Part shown: in pieces, positions 23,737-32,811 of the stretch | Numbering within the stretch: the first letter of the stretch is position 1 | How the letters are laid out: each line of letters opens with the position of its first letter | Source: Syntrophaceae bacterium | Lineage (GTDB): Bacteria; Desulfobacterota; Syntrophia; Syntrophales; Smithellaceae | Assembly (NCBI GenBank): GCA_009773315.1 | Contig: WRPE01000034.1 | Location: forward strand, 1 to 34,054 | Length of the DNA: 34,054 nt | Direction of reading: 5' to 3' | Program-made: the position numbers and the translations under genes | Notes under the pieces: model-generated | Told to the model about the DNA's origin: nothing | The model's input: only the letters and a program-made list of their open reading frames with translations | Database searches by the model: none

Positions 23737-23762
23737 GCGGCAGGAGTTTAAACTCCTGCCGC
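23737..23762. repeat. Perfect 26-bp palindrome after the slipin gene
   Basis: The 13-base arm GCGGCAGGAGTTT (23737-23749) is followed immediately by its exact complement (23750-23762). As RNA it gives a 10-11 bp GC-rich stem with a small AU loop. Downstream on the plus strand is AAGATATAAA, not a T-tract; on the minus strand the stem is followed by ATATTTTTT. Thus it is a good terminator shape only for minus-strand transcripts, while the slipin gene is on plus. It may protect the slipin mRNA 3' end or bind a protein. Confidence 0.7.
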
Positions 23763-23796
23763 AAGATATAAAATTATTGTTGGGGGAGAACTATAT

Positions 23797-24108
23797 ATGC
23801 CAAATGAAAAACGCAATATTCTTACCGGTGGACTCATTCTAATTACTTTAGGTGTATTAATTTTTATTGGCAAGACAACCAGTTATAGTTTTGGTCAGAC
23901 TTGGCCGATACTGCTCATTGTCATTGGTATCGGAACACTGATTCAAAGATTCCGGGCTATCGAAGGCTGGATTATAGCCACGGTGGGTGTAATTTTTCTA
24001 ATTATAGAATTCTATGGATTCGACCTGCACAAATATTCTCAATATATATTGCCAGCAGTCCTGGTTTTTCTGGGTATTATTGTGATATTAAAACGCCGCA
24101 AGCATTAA
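23797..24108 (+). CDS. Small membrane protein, LiaF-type transmembrane (DUF5668-like) domain
   Basis: A 103-aa protein with four hydrophobic segments (about residues 9-26, 35-50, 57-72, 80-97) and a basic C-terminus KRRKH. The layout RNILTGGLILITLGVLIFIG, then TWPILLIVIGIGTLIQRF, is typical of the LiaF/LiaI N-terminal membrane domain without the soluble part. In LiaF it takes part in envelope-stress signalling, but stand-alone members have no settled role. A GGGGGAGAA ribosome-binding site precedes ATG. It follows the slipin gene after the palindrome; a role linked to membrane organisation is only inference. Confidence 0.8.
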   Translation: MPNEKRNILTGGLILITLGVLIFIGKTTSYSFGQTWPILLIVIGIGTLIQRFRAIEGWIIATVGVIFLIIEFYGFDLHKYSQYILPAVLVFLGIIVILKRRKH

Positions 24109-24112
24109 TGAC

Positions 24113-24289
24113 AAAATCGTCGGCATAAGAAAATTATTTTATCATTCCGATATCTGCACGTCTCGATGCGCGGACTTGGTTTTTGCCAAAGGATTGCTTT
24201 TAAAGAAGTGCGAGGAAGAGGGAACAACGCCTTATCATCCGTTCCAAGACTTCCGCGTGATTCATGAATATCTGAAAAATAGTTTTTGA
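24113..24289 (+). pseudogene. Remnant of an MtnX-like HAD phosphatase, C-terminal part
   Basis: Read from 24113, the frame gives KIVGIRKLFYHSDICTSR, then CADLVFAKGLLLKKCEEEG, then TTPYHPFQDFRVIHEYLKNSF and a TGA at 24287-24289. The pattern SD-C-x-x-ADLVFAK-L...C-EEG-PF-DF matches the C-terminus of MtnX/phosphoserine-phosphatase-like HAD-IB enzymes, where the sequence should read GDG-SD; here the GDG is lost. There is no start codon and the first about 170 residues are gone. It fills the gap before the aminotransferase gene. Confidence 0.6.
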
Positions 24290-24334
24290 TAGGTGGCATT
24301 CAAACCTTTTAGTTTGTCGACAAGGAATTTTGTT

Positions 24335-25516
24335 ATGAGTATATCAAAAAAAATTAAAGCATCCATTTCACAATCGTCCATGATCCGCAAAATGTTTGAA
24401 GCAGGGATTGCCCTGAAAAAAACACATGGTGCGGATAAGGTCTATGATTTCAGTCTGGGAAATCCCAATGTGGATCATCCCCAGGAGTTTAAAAGAGAAC
24501 TCATTCATGTTGCCAATCAGGAGATTGCGCTTAAGCATGGCTACACGCCTAATGCAGGATATGTGGAAACAAGGCAGGTTATTGCACAAAAAATATGCAA
24601 CGCGACCGGATTGAAGATAACGGCCGACCATGTGGTGATGTCCTGCGGGGCAGGCGGCGCGCTGAACGTTATCTTGAAGTCGCTCCTTGATCCGGGAGAT
24701 GAGGTCATCATCCTCAAACCGTTCTTTGTTGAATATCCTTTTTACATTGAAAATTATGATGGTGTCGTGAAATATGTACCAACCAAATCTGATTTTTCTC
24801 TGGATATTGCCGCTATTTCCAAGGCGATAATGCGAAAGACAAAAGCCATTATCATCAACTCGCCCAACAACCCGACCGGCAAGGTTTACAGCAAAAAAAA
24901 TATAGCCGATCTCGCCAGTTTATTGAAAGAAAAGGGCAGGGCACGCAACAAACCTATCTATTTGATCGCTGATGAACCCTATGCGGAAATCGTATTTGAT
25001 GGCGTTGAGATGCCCAGTATATTAAAAGCTTACCCCAACAGTATCATTGCTTATTCCTATTCCAAAACGCTGTCCCTCCCGGGAGAAAGAATCGGTTACA
25101 TTGCCGTGAATCCGAAGATTCATGAAGCAGGCGATTTAGTGAACGCGCTTATTTTATGCACTCGAATCTCAGGTTTCGTGAATGCGCCGGCGCTGATGCA
25201 ACGGATTGTGGCCAGACTTCAGCATGTAACGGTTGATGTGAAGGTTTATCAGAAAAAACGTGATTTGCTGTGTAAGGGCTTAGCCAAAGCTGGTTATAAA
25301 TTTACCAAACCGCAAGGCGCTTTCTATTTATTTGTGAAAAGTCCGATTCCCGATGACGTGGAATTTGTCCAGTTGCTTTTGAAGAAAAACATTCTGGTTG
25401 TTCCCGGCAGCGGTTTCGGCTGTCCCGGATACTTCCGCATTGCCTTCTGCGTCGATGATCCGACCATCCTTAATTCCATGGATGGATTTGCCGCAGTCAT
25501 CAAAGAATGCCAATAA
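24335..25516 (+). CDS. Pyridoxal-phosphate aminotransferase, class I/II
   Basis: From the ATG at 24335 (AAGGA upstream) the protein has 393 aa; the frame is open from 24293, but that start lies next to the HAD remnant and lacks a ribosome-binding site. The PLP lysine is about Lys244 in AYSYSKTLSLPGERIGY, with the usual NSPNNPTGKVYS and IADEPYAEIVF (Asp that binds the pyridine ring) and the C-terminal substrate-carboxylate Arg in FRIAFCVDDP. It is a fold type I aspartate/alanine/aromatic-type transaminase; the exact amino acid cannot be fixed from sequence. It runs convergently into hrpA, with a small GGCAT/ATGCC hairpin (25518-25533) after its stop. Confidence 0.9.
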   Translation: MSISKKIKASISQSSMIRKMFEAGIALKKTHGADKVYDFSLGNPNVDHPQEFKRELIHVANQEIALKHGYTPNAGYVETRQVIAQKICNATGLKITADHVVMSCGAGGALNVILKSLLDPGDEVIILKPFFVEYPFYIENYDGVVKYVPTKSDFSLDIAAISKAIMRKTKAIIINSPNNPTGKVYSKKNIADLASLLKEKGRARNKPIYLIADEPYAEIVFDGVEMPSILKAYPNSIIAYSYSKTLSLPGERIGYIAVNPKIHEAGDLVNALILCTRISGFVNAPALMQRIVARLQHVTVDVKVYQKKRDLLCKGLAKAGYKFTKPQGAFYLFVKSPIPDDVEFVQLLLKKNILVVPGSGFGCPGYFRIAFCVDDPTILNSMDGFAAVIKECQ

Positions 25517-25544
25517 CGGCATTGAAATATGCCTATGCGATGAA

Positions 25545-28500
25545 TCAATAAATGATATTTTCGATTTCCCGGATCAGTTGATGAAGCCTTTTGGGGGAAA
25601 CGGGGTAGGGGGTTTTCAGCTCCTGGGCGAAAAGCGAAACTTTGTATTCTTCGATCATCCAGCAAAGTTCATCCGTTTTATCCTTTTTTTCCGCCGACGC
25701 ACTGGAGGCCATATTGTTGCGGATTTCCTGAAGATGTTTTGCATAAATTCCGACATCCTGTAATTTGATTTCCGTGGCCGCCAGATTCAGACTGCCGCGG
25801 TCAGCCCGTATCGACAGAGCTTTTATATAGCGCGATAGGTTGCGCAGGCGATCAAAGGCGTATAGTGCTGGAAAATTGACAGGAACAAGGCAATGCAACT
25901 CAGCCAGAGTTGTTTTTAGAAATTTGAGCACGGGATTATTTACGCGGTTTTTTTGCATCAGCTTTTGCAGCAAATCATAAGTATCCGTAAAACTCCTGAG
26001 AACCGGTGTGATGGCGTCAACGATTTGCTGTCCATATTGCAGGATTTTTGTATTGACGGCATTGGCGTGGTTGATAAACTCTTCAGACGTGCGCCAGGGT
26101 TGGTAAAACAAATCTTTTTTAACACGATCCATGATGGACTGTTCCAGATGTTTGGGATTACCGATGTTCACGACCAAACTTTTCAACTCGCCGCTGCAAG
26201 CGATATTTTTTTTAAGTTGTTTGAGCTTATCCGCGAAAAAAATATCGTAAAGCGCGGCGACACCCTGAAGGTGACTTACGGCGGCTTCCTGTGGATTGGG
26301 GAAAAGACGGAGATTGATGACGTCGTCCGTTACTTGCAAAGCGGGATAGGCATAACCTGTCAAACCGTGTTTTCCCACAAGCTCAATGTTTTCGGGTAAC
26401 CGGCCAAAATTCCAACTGGTGACGGCATCCTTTTCCCATTGCCGGCGATAGGCCGTAAGGGAGGTCTGATGGACCTGTTGGGCCAGATCTTTTTGCAGTT
26501 CTCCGATGTCCCGGCTGCTCCTAACTTCGCTGCCCTGATCATCAATCACACTGTAGCGGACATTCAAATGCGGCGGCAATTTATCCAGGGCCCATGAATC
26601 GACCGGCACCGTCAATTTGTATTCATGAAACAAAAACTTGCTTAAAGCCAGGGGCAAAGAGTTTTCCGCAATCGCTGCCCGCTCGCTGAATACTCGGGCA
26701 ATCTGAACCACAGGCGGCAGATTTTGTCTGACGTTTTTGGGCAGAGATTTCAGCATATAAAAAACCTTTTCCTGTAACAGAGAAGGCAGATGCCTTTCAA
26801 TATTTTCCGAGGCGGCTTTGGAAACCAGCCCCAGAGGCACCTTGACGGTCACACCGTCGCCTGCGCGTCCCGGTTCAAAGCGATACCGGCAGGCCAGTGC
26901 GGCATTGCCGATTTTAATTTGATCGGGATATTGCTTCAACTCCTGCGGGTCAGGATCTTCAGCGATGAAGTCTTCTTCCCGGAAACGCAGAAAATCATCA
27001 CCTCCCTTGTCCTTGATTAACTTCTGCAATGACCGGATGTCCGAAATCAGCGGCAATCTCTGCTCATAAAGCCTGGCGATGGCTTCTTCATCAACTGCGA
27101 TACCGCGTTTACGCAGCTTATCTTCCATCGCCTTTGTCTTTTCCCACAAAGACAGATTGTGCGTGAGAAAGGGAAGCTTGCGTCCGACGTCGCCTGTCAC
27201 CAGCGCTTCACGGATGAATATTTGTTTGGCGTCCTCCGGATTGATCCGTTCATACGCCACCGTCCTTTGCTCGATAATGGTCAATCCGAACAGGATCACT
27301 TTTTCCAGCGCCACAACCTGGCCGCGATTCTTTTCCCAATGAGCCGCCCAATAGGTATAACGGCAATGCTCCCTGCCCAGTTCTTCCAGCCAATCGCTTG
27401 CGATATTGGCCGCATTGCGGGCAAAAACCCTGGACGTCAGACTGATTTCCGCTGCCACGATCCATTTCCCGCCCCGGTTAAAAAGACCGGAGCCCGGATA
27501 AAGCATTACCTCCCGGCTTTTGGCAGCCGTATAAAAATTCTTTTCTTTTTTCAGCGCGATGTTGGAAAGATAGCCGCTGAGAATTGAGCGGTGAATCTTA
27601 TCGGAAACCACCTGGTCGATTTCAATCTTCACGGGTTTTCGATTTTTCTGCGCAATATTTTTGCCGCTGATAATATCCAGAATCTGATGATAAATGTCCC
27701 GCCATTCCATCATGCGCCTGTAGGAAAGAAAATGATCGCGGCAGAATTTTCTCAACTTGCTCTGCGATTGCATTTTTTCCAGGATGTCGGAATAGCGATT
27801 CCAGATTTGAAGGTAGGTGAGAAAATCCGATTCCGGATGCTGGAATTGAGCATGCGCGGTCGCCGCCTGATCGGTTTTATCATAGGGGCGTTCACGCGGG
27901 TCCTGAATGCTCAGCGCCGCGGCAATCACGGCTATTTCGTTTACACAGCCTTCTTTCTTTGCTTCAATGATCATCCGTGACACTCTGGGGTCCAGAGGAA
28001 ATTGAGCCATGGTCTGACCGATTTGGGTTAGTTTGTATAGTTCCGCCTCCGTCTCGCTCTCGTCGCGGGTGAGCGCTCCCAGGTCGCGCAGTGTTTCGAT
28101 GCCGTCGCGGATATTTTTAGGATGAGGCCGGTCGATAAACGGAAAGGACGTGACCAAACCCAGATTCAGAGAAAGCATACGCAGAATCACGCCGGCCAGA
28201 TTGGAGCGCAGGATCTCCGGCATCGTATAAAGAGGCCTGTCGGCGAAATCTTCCCGGGAATAGAGGCGGATGCAGATACCGTTCTGAACGCGGCCGCAGC
28301 GTCCTTTCCTTTGCTCGGCGCTGCTCTTCGAAATGGGTTTGATCGGCAGTCCGGTGGTCTGACTGCGGGGATTATACTCCAGAATGCGGGCGAGCCCTGC
28401 GTCAATCACATACTTGATTCCGGGGATGGTCAGGGATGTCTCCGCGATATTCGTAGCCACAATAATTTTCTGCTCACGGGCGGGGGAAAAAACAAGCCTC

Positions 28501-29519
28501 TGATTTCCTGCAGAAAGCCTGGCAAATAAAGGCAGGACAAGACCTGAACATCTTTTGGCCAGGCGCTCGCATGTTTCACGAATGTCCTGCTCCGTGGGCA
28601 GAAAAATCAGAATATCTTCAAAACGTCTTTCTCGTTGTAAATTTTCTACGCAGGTTAGGACTTCATCAACATACGTCGTCTCGCCTTTTTCTTCCTGGAC
28701 GGGATCAATCGGCGAATAGCGCACTTCGACGGGATACATCCGCCCGGATACTTCAATCACCGGGGCCTTATCAAAGGCTTGAGCAAATTTGGCCGTGTCA
28801 ATCGTAGCGGAGGTGATAATCAGCTTCAGGTCTTTTCTTTTCAAAAGCAGAGTTCGCAGATAGCCTAAAATAAAATCAATATTGAGACTGCGCTCATGTG
28901 CTTCATCCACAATGATCGTATCGTAGGCCAGCAAATCGCGGTCCTGGACCGTTTCGGCAAGCAGCATGCCGTCGGTCATGACTTTGATCAGGGGTTCAGC
29001 CGACGTTTTTTCTTCAAAGCGGATTTTATAAGCCACAGATTCCCCGCAGAGCTGACCCAGCTCCGAGGCGATACGCGAGGCGATGCTGACGGCGGCAATC
29101 CGCCGGGGCTGAGTCAGTCCAATCACGCCGCGCAGGCCAAGACCCGCTTCCAGACACATTTTGGGTATCTGTGTCGTCTTGCCCGACCCTGTTTCACCTG
29201 TAATGACGACAACCTGATCTTTCCTGATGGTATCGATGATAAGCTGTTTTTTGGCTGTGATGGGCAGTTCGGGAGAAAATCCAAAAGCGGGAACGCATCG
29301 TTTGCGATTCTGCACACGCTGGCACGAGACGTCAAATCTCTGTTGCAGTCTGGATAAAATATTATGCGTCAGATCCGGTCGTCTGGAACTCCGGACGTTC
29401 GCGGTTTTGAGCGCCTGCAGAAGATGGTGATAATCAGCAATCATGATAACATCTGCGTGACGCTCAATATGCCGTCCCAGACGGCTATATGGATGGTCTT
29501 GGTGCAACGTATTGCTCAC
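25545..29519 (-). CDS. hrpA: ATP-dependent RNA helicase HrpA
   Basis: A 1324-aa DEAH-box helicase, close to the 1300 aa of E. coli HrpA. Walker A is GETGSGKT (residues 108-115), DEAH at 205-208, SAT near 240, and motif VI in QRKGRCGRVQNG. The helicase core is followed by the winged-helix/ratchet region and a long HrpA-specific C-terminal part (DUF3418-like), ending at REIENIIY. It starts with GTG, overlapping the TAG of the DUF4139 gene by one base, so translation is coupled. HrpA acts in mRNA processing and rescue of stalled ribosomes in E. coli. It is the last gene of the minus-strand operon. Confidence 0.94.
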   Translation of the reverse strand: MSNTLHQDHPYSRLGRHIERHADVIMIADYHHLLQALKTANVRSSRRPDLTHNILSRLQQRFDVSCQRVQNRKRCVPAFGFSPELPITAKKQLIIDTIRKDQVVVITGETGSGKTTQIPKMCLEAGLGLRGVIGLTQPRRIAAVSIASRIASELGQLCGESVAYKIRFEEKTSAEPLIKVMTDGMLLAETVQDRDLLAYDTIIVDEAHERSLNIDFILGYLRTLLLKRKDLKLIITSATIDTAKFAQAFDKAPVIEVSGRMYPVEVRYSPIDPVQEEKGETTYVDEVLTCVENLQRERRFEDILIFLPTEQDIRETCERLAKRCSGLVLPLFARLSAGNQRLVFSPAREQKIIVATNIAETSLTIPGIKYVIDAGLARILEYNPRSQTTGLPIKPISKSSAEQRKGRCGRVQNGICIRLYSREDFADRPLYTMPEILRSNLAGVILRMLSLNLGLVTSFPFIDRPHPKNIRDGIETLRDLGALTRDESETEAELYKLTQIGQTMAQFPLDPRVSRMIIEAKKEGCVNEIAVIAAALSIQDPRERPYDKTDQAATAHAQFQHPESDFLTYLQIWNRYSDILEKMQSQSKLRKFCRDHFLSYRRMMEWRDIYHQILDIISGKNIAQKNRKPVKIEIDQVVSDKIHRSILSGYLSNIALKKEKNFYTAAKSREVMLYPGSGLFNRGGKWIVAAEISLTSRVFARNAANIASDWLEELGREHCRYTYWAAHWEKNRGQVVALEKVILFGLTIIEQRTVAYERINPEDAKQIFIREALVTGDVGRKLPFLTHNLSLWEKTKAMEDKLRKRGIAVDEEAIARLYEQRLPLISDIRSLQKLIKDKGGDDFLRFREEDFIAEDPDPQELKQYPDQIKIGNAALACRYRFEPGRAGDGVTVKVPLGLVSKAASENIERHLPSLLQEKVFYMLKSLPKNVRQNLPPVVQIARVFSERAAIAENSLPLALSKFLFHEYKLTVPVDSWALDKLPPHLNVRYSVIDDQGSEVRSSRDIGELQKDLAQQVHQTSLTAYRRQWEKDAVTSWNFGRLPENIELVGKHGLTGYAYPALQVTDDVINLRLFPNPQEAAVSHLQGVAALYDIFFADKLKQLKKNIACSGELKSLVVNIGNPKHLEQSIMDRVKKDLFYQPWRTSEEFINHANAVNTKILQYGQQIVDAITPVLRSFTDTYDLLQKLMQKNRVNNPVLKFLKTTLAELHCLVPVNFPALYAFDRLRNLSRYIKALSIRADRGSLNLAATEIKLQDVGIYAKHLQEIRNNMASSASAEKKDKTDELCWMIEEYKVSLFAQELKTPYPVSPKRLHQLIREIENIIY

Positions 29520-31090
29520 TAACGACGCCAGCCGAAGTCAAGATCCATGTCTTTCGGCGCCGTAAGCTCGACGCCGGTTTCGATGTTTTTCTTTTGCAAA
29601 GCGGGTAAATCCACAAGCCAGACAAATTTAGTGGTATCTTTTTCCGACGGTTCTGGATTGTGCTTGAAGGTTAGTTTTATTCTCTCGTCACGGGGTTCGG
29701 GAACAGGCTCTTCGATGCGCAACTTGATGGGTGTATGGCCTGCATTTTTGGCTTCGATCAGCCATTGCCATTGACGCGTTTGTTCATTTTGAAAAATTCT
29801 GGCGACACCCGATTTATCGGCTGTTGTTGACATGCTGACGGTAATGAAAGGACTGTTGCCGAAATAAATATCCGCCTGGGTTCCGGCGAGGGCGAATTCA
29901 CGCTTGCCGATCATCGCGCCGTCAATGACGAAAGTCGCCTGTCCGGAGGGTATTTCAGCGGGCTTGGGCAGTTTAATCTGCGCCTGAAGAAAGGTTTGCG
30001 GTGAAAGGCTGGGACGAGCCAGAAAAAGGAATTGGGCAGGCCAGGTTTCCTCTTTGATTTTAAAACGCTGTCGGCTGCCCGCCATCATGGTTTTTCTCCC
30101 CAGCGACCAGACCGAATAAGTGGTATTGATTGTTTCCATTGGCGCTGATTCCACGGAAGCCTCGTCTGCTTCCGCTGTTTCGAGCGCAGCCAGCGCGGAC
30201 CTTGCCTTACGCGATGCTTTGTAGATCACGGCCGTTTTCGGCTTGATGATCCACTGGGGCAGTTTCTGAGGCGCGATAGTTCGGACCGGCTGCAGAGTAG
30301 CCAGATTGATCTGGGCCAGTTTCCAGTCTTCCCCCGTGGATTGCCAGATTTCCGCGTCCCAGGAAAAAATAATACTGTTTGAGGAAGGCACGGCTTCCAG
30401 GCGGTAAAGAGGTTTCCAACCGCAGCCGCCCAACGTATAGCTATAGTTAAGGACTGAATCACTCTGTATGAGGCCGGATAGGGTAATAGTGACCTCCCAC
30501 GCTTTTTCAATTTTCCCGGCAGCCTGGTTTAAGTTATCCTGAAGCTCTTTGATTTGCTTGTCGATTTTTTCCAGCTCTGTCTCAATGGCATTTTTTTCAG
30601 AATAGATTTTGCGGCTGTTTCTGCCGATAGCCGAAGCCAGTAAATCGGCTTCGGCAAGCGTTTTGGTTTTTGCTTTGGTTTGAGCCTGCCAGAACTGAAG
30701 TTGAATATCCAATGCCTTCAATTTGGCCTGCATTTCCTTTTTTTCGTTCTGGGATTTTGTTAATTGGGCGCGCAGTTGGGCGATTCTGTTTTCATCGACA
30801 CGTGTTACGGGTTTTATCTGCAGGTCATCCACTCTTACCCGGGTTGCTGAAGGTGGGGAAACAACCAGGGATTCTGGGTCGGCCTGGGGGGGTAAAACAA
30901 CAATCACCTGATTTTTATTTGCGTTTGCGGCTTGCGGATGGACTTTTACCGTTTCTTCAATTTTGGCTGAGTTAGGAAATAGAGTTACCTCTTTAACCGT
31001 GCCCGATGATACACGGGGTGCGATCAATAAACAAATGGAAATGAACGGCAACGCCATTACGAATAAACGCTTCTGCTTGTTTAGCAACAT
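29519..31090 (-). CDS. DUF4139/DUF4140 domain exported protein
   Basis: A 523-aa protein with a signal peptide (about residues 1-29), an N-terminal DUF4140-like segment (VKEVTLFPNSAKIEETVKV), a coiled coil (about residues 100-195, rich in Lys/Gln/Glu with KIDKQIKELQDNLNQA), and a C-terminal DUF4139 region (about 215-520) with LNYSYTLGGCGWKPLYRL, IFSWDAEIWQSTGEDWK and the end segment VWLVDLPALQKKNIETGVEL. The family is widespread but has no known function; members are predicted to lie in the periplasm or outer membrane. It starts 16 bp after the deaminase gene and overlaps hrpA. Confidence 0.9.
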   Translation of the reverse strand: MLLNKQKRLFVMALPFISICLLIAPRVSSGTVKEVTLFPNSAKIEETVKVHPQAANANKNQVIVVLPPQADPESLVVSPPSATRVRVDDLQIKPVTRVDENRIAQLRAQLTKSQNEKKEMQAKLKALDIQLQFWQAQTKAKTKTLAEADLLASAIGRNSRKIYSEKNAIETELEKIDKQIKELQDNLNQAAGKIEKAWEVTITLSGLIQSDSVLNYSYTLGGCGWKPLYRLEAVPSSNSIIFSWDAEIWQSTGEDWKLAQINLATLQPVRTIAPQKLPQWIIKPKTAVIYKASRKARSALAALETAEADEASVESAPMETINTTYSVWSLGRKTMMAGSRQRFKIKEETWPAQFLFLARPSLSPQTFLQAQIKLPKPAEIPSGQATFVIDGAMIGKREFALAGTQADIYFGNSPFITVSMSTTADKSGVARIFQNEQTRQWQWLIEAKNAGHTPIKLRIEEPVPEPRDERIKLTFKHNPEPSEKDTTKFVWLVDLPALQKKNIETGVELTAPKDMDLDFGWRR

Positions 31091-31106
31091 AGTTTAGTCC
31101 TCTCCT

Positions 31107-32432
31107 TCACATATTCATGCTCTTTTTGATTTTGACGGCAATTTTTCGAACTTCATTCATGACGTCACCTTCTTTGATCGTTAACAGCTGGCGGTTTTCC
31201 ATAACCACTTTGCCGTCAATAATGACCGTATCAACATCAGCGCCGTTTGCCGCGTAAACCAGATGGGAGTATTCGCTGTAGATTGGCGTCAAATGAGGCT
31301 TATTAAGGCCTAAAATAATAATGTCCGCTTTTTTGCCGACTTCCAGTGAGCCTGTGAGATGGCCCATACCCAGAGCCTTTGCGCCATGGATTGTTGCCAT
31401 GCGCACGACCGTTTGCGCGTCCATGACGGTCGGATCAAGCCTGGCGACTTTATGAAGTTTGGCCGCCGTGGACATCTCCCTGATCATATCAAGAGTATTG
31501 TTACTGGCGCAGCCATCCGTGCCCAAACCCACAGTAACGCCGGCCTTGAGCATTTCCGGTATCGGAGCCACTCCGCTGGCCAGTTTCATGTTGCTGCCCG
31601 GATTGTGGGAAACGTTACAGCCATTATCTGCAAAAAGCTTTATGTCGTCTTCTGAAAAATCAACACAGTGAAAAGCGATGAGATGTTCATTAAGGTAACC
31701 GATGTCTTTCAGAAAGGATACGGCGCCTTTCCCTAACTTTTTTTCAAGTTGTTTTTTCTCGGCAGCGTTTTCCAGAAGATGAAGTCCAATCGGTAAATGA
31801 TAATCTTCGGTCAGTTTTTTCACCTCTTCCAGCAAAGGTGTGGAACAGGTATAAAGCGCGTGCGGTTCAATAATAATATTGACTAGAGGATCGTCCTTCC
31901 ATTTATCGACAAGCATTTTGGTGTAAGCAATGCCTTCATCCGGGGTTTTGCAACTGGGGGAAGGAAAATCAAAAAGAACTTCGCCAATCAGACAGCGCAA
32001 GCCTGCTTCTTTTGCCGCCCGGGCCGTTTCATCCTCGAAAATATACATATCGCAGAAGGTTGTCGTGCCGGATTTGATCATTTCCGCGCAAGCGAGCAGG
32101 GACCCCCAATAGGCAAGATGGGGATCGACATTTTTAGCTTCGGCCGGGAAAATGTAGTTGTTAAGCCAGTCCATCAGGTCCATATCATCCGCTAGTCCGC
32201 GAAAACAGGTCATCGCCGCGTGCGTATGGCAGTTGACAAAACCCGGCATAATCAGGGAGTTCCCGGCGTCAATTGTTTTTTTTGCGGTATATTTTGTGAG
32301 AATGCCTTGGGTTTTGCCAATCTCCAGGATGGAAGATGCATTGATCGCGATAGCAGCGTTTTCCAGGCAGGTGTTATCATTATCCATGAGCAGGGTTTTT
32401 CCGCCACAAATGATGAGATCAATGTCTTGCAT
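31107..32432 (-). CDS. mtaD: 5-methylthioadenosine/S-adenosylhomocysteine deaminase (MtaD-type amidohydrolase)
   Basis: A 441-aa metal-dependent amidohydrolase. The HxH motif is His69/His71 in GFVNCHTHAAM; GLHLLENAAEKK holds the next His and Glu, FHCVDF another His, and GTDGCASNN the catalytic Asp. The FRGLADDMDLMDWLNNYIFPAEA and SHNPGSNMKLASGVAPI stretches are typical of the MTA/SAH/guanine/cytosine deaminase group, closest to MtaD. Deamination of S-adenosylhomocysteine to the inosyl form is an alternative methyl-cycle clean-up route to SAH hydrolase. AAAAGGAT precedes ATG. It heads the minus-strand operon with the DUF4139 gene and hrpA. Substrate preference is not certain. Confidence 0.9.
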   Translation of the reverse strand: MQDIDLIICGGKTLLMDNDNTCLENAAIAINASSILEIGKTQGILTKYTAKKTIDAGNSLIMPGFVNCHTHAAMTCFRGLADDMDLMDWLNNYIFPAEAKNVDPHLAYWGSLLACAEMIKSGTTTFCDMYIFEDETARAAKEAGLRCLIGEVLFDFPSPSCKTPDEGIAYTKMLVDKWKDDPLVNIIIEPHALYTCSTPLLEEVKKLTEDYHLPIGLHLLENAAEKKQLEKKLGKGAVSFLKDIGYLNEHLIAFHCVDFSEDDIKLFADNGCNVSHNPGSNMKLASGVAPIPEMLKAGVTVGLGTDGCASNNTLDMIREMSTAAKLHKVARLDPTVMDAQTVVRMATIHGAKALGMGHLTGSLEVGKKADIIILGLNKPHLTPIYSEYSHLVYAANGADVDTVIIDGKVVMENRQLLTIKEGDVMNEVRKIAVKIKKSMNM

Positions 32433-32507
32433 GTGCTTATCCTTTTGGTAAGATGCTGATGCTTATCACAAAACAGAGATGCGCTTCAAGACACAAAAAC
32501 GGATATT

Positions 32508-32536
32508 AGTTTAGCGATAATAAAGCAGGTTATCAA
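32508..32536 (-). promoter_or_regulatory. Sigma-70 promoter of the mtaD operon
   Basis: On the minus strand TTGATA (32531-32536), 17 bp, TAAACT (32508-32513), with a leader of about 70 nt to the mtaD ATG. It stands back to back with the tRNA promoter, only 4 bp between the two -35 boxes. Confidence 0.5.
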
Positions 32537-32540
32537 ATCC

Positions 32541-32569
32541 TTGACACGTCAAATTAAAAATAATATAAG
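32541..32569 (+). promoter_or_regulatory. Sigma-70 promoter of tRNA-Leu
   Basis: TTGACA (32541-32546), exactly 17 bp, TATAAG (32564-32569), ending about 32 bp before the mature tRNA 5' end. Confidence 0.65.
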
Positions 32570-32600
32570 CCGCACAGTTTCTTCCATGATTGAACATTGG

Positions 32601-32688
32601 GCCTGGGTGGCGGAACTGGTAGACGCAAGGGACTTAAAATCCCTCGACCCTTGTGGTTGTGAGAGTTCAATTCTCTCCCCAGGTACCA
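32601..32688 (+). tRNA. tRNA-Leu (UAA)
   Basis: Acceptor stem GCCTGGG (32601-32607) pairs with CCCAGGT (32678-32684), allowing G-U at the first pair. The anticodon stem AGGGA/TCCCT encloses loop CTTAAAA with anticodon TAA at 32635-32637. A long variable arm (class II tRNA) follows, and the T arm is GAGAG-TTCAATT-CTCTC (32661-32677). Discriminator A and an encoded CCA (32686-32688) complete it. It reads UUA and, by wobble, UUG. Spacing and pairing are complete, so it should be functional. Confidence 0.97.
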
Positions 32689-32740
32689 TAATAAAAACAA
32701 GCTGTTATGAGTTCTCCTCTGACCGCTTTTTTATTTTGCC

Positions 32741-32761
32741 GGCTACGATTTGGCTACGATT
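32741..32761. repeat. Direct repeat GGCTACGATT x2 downstream of tRNA-Leu
   Basis: GGCTACGATT is present at 32741-32750 and 32752-32761, one base apart, about 55 bp after the tRNA. On the minus strand the region stays open as a short tail (KHNRSQIVAGKIKKRSEENS then stop). Repeats and short gene tails next to tRNA genes are typical of past integration, but no integrase is recognised here. Confidence 0.4.
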
Positions 32762-32811
32762 ATGTTTTTAACAGTTTTTCTTTAGCCAGATTATGGCCAG
32801 AAAAATGAATA

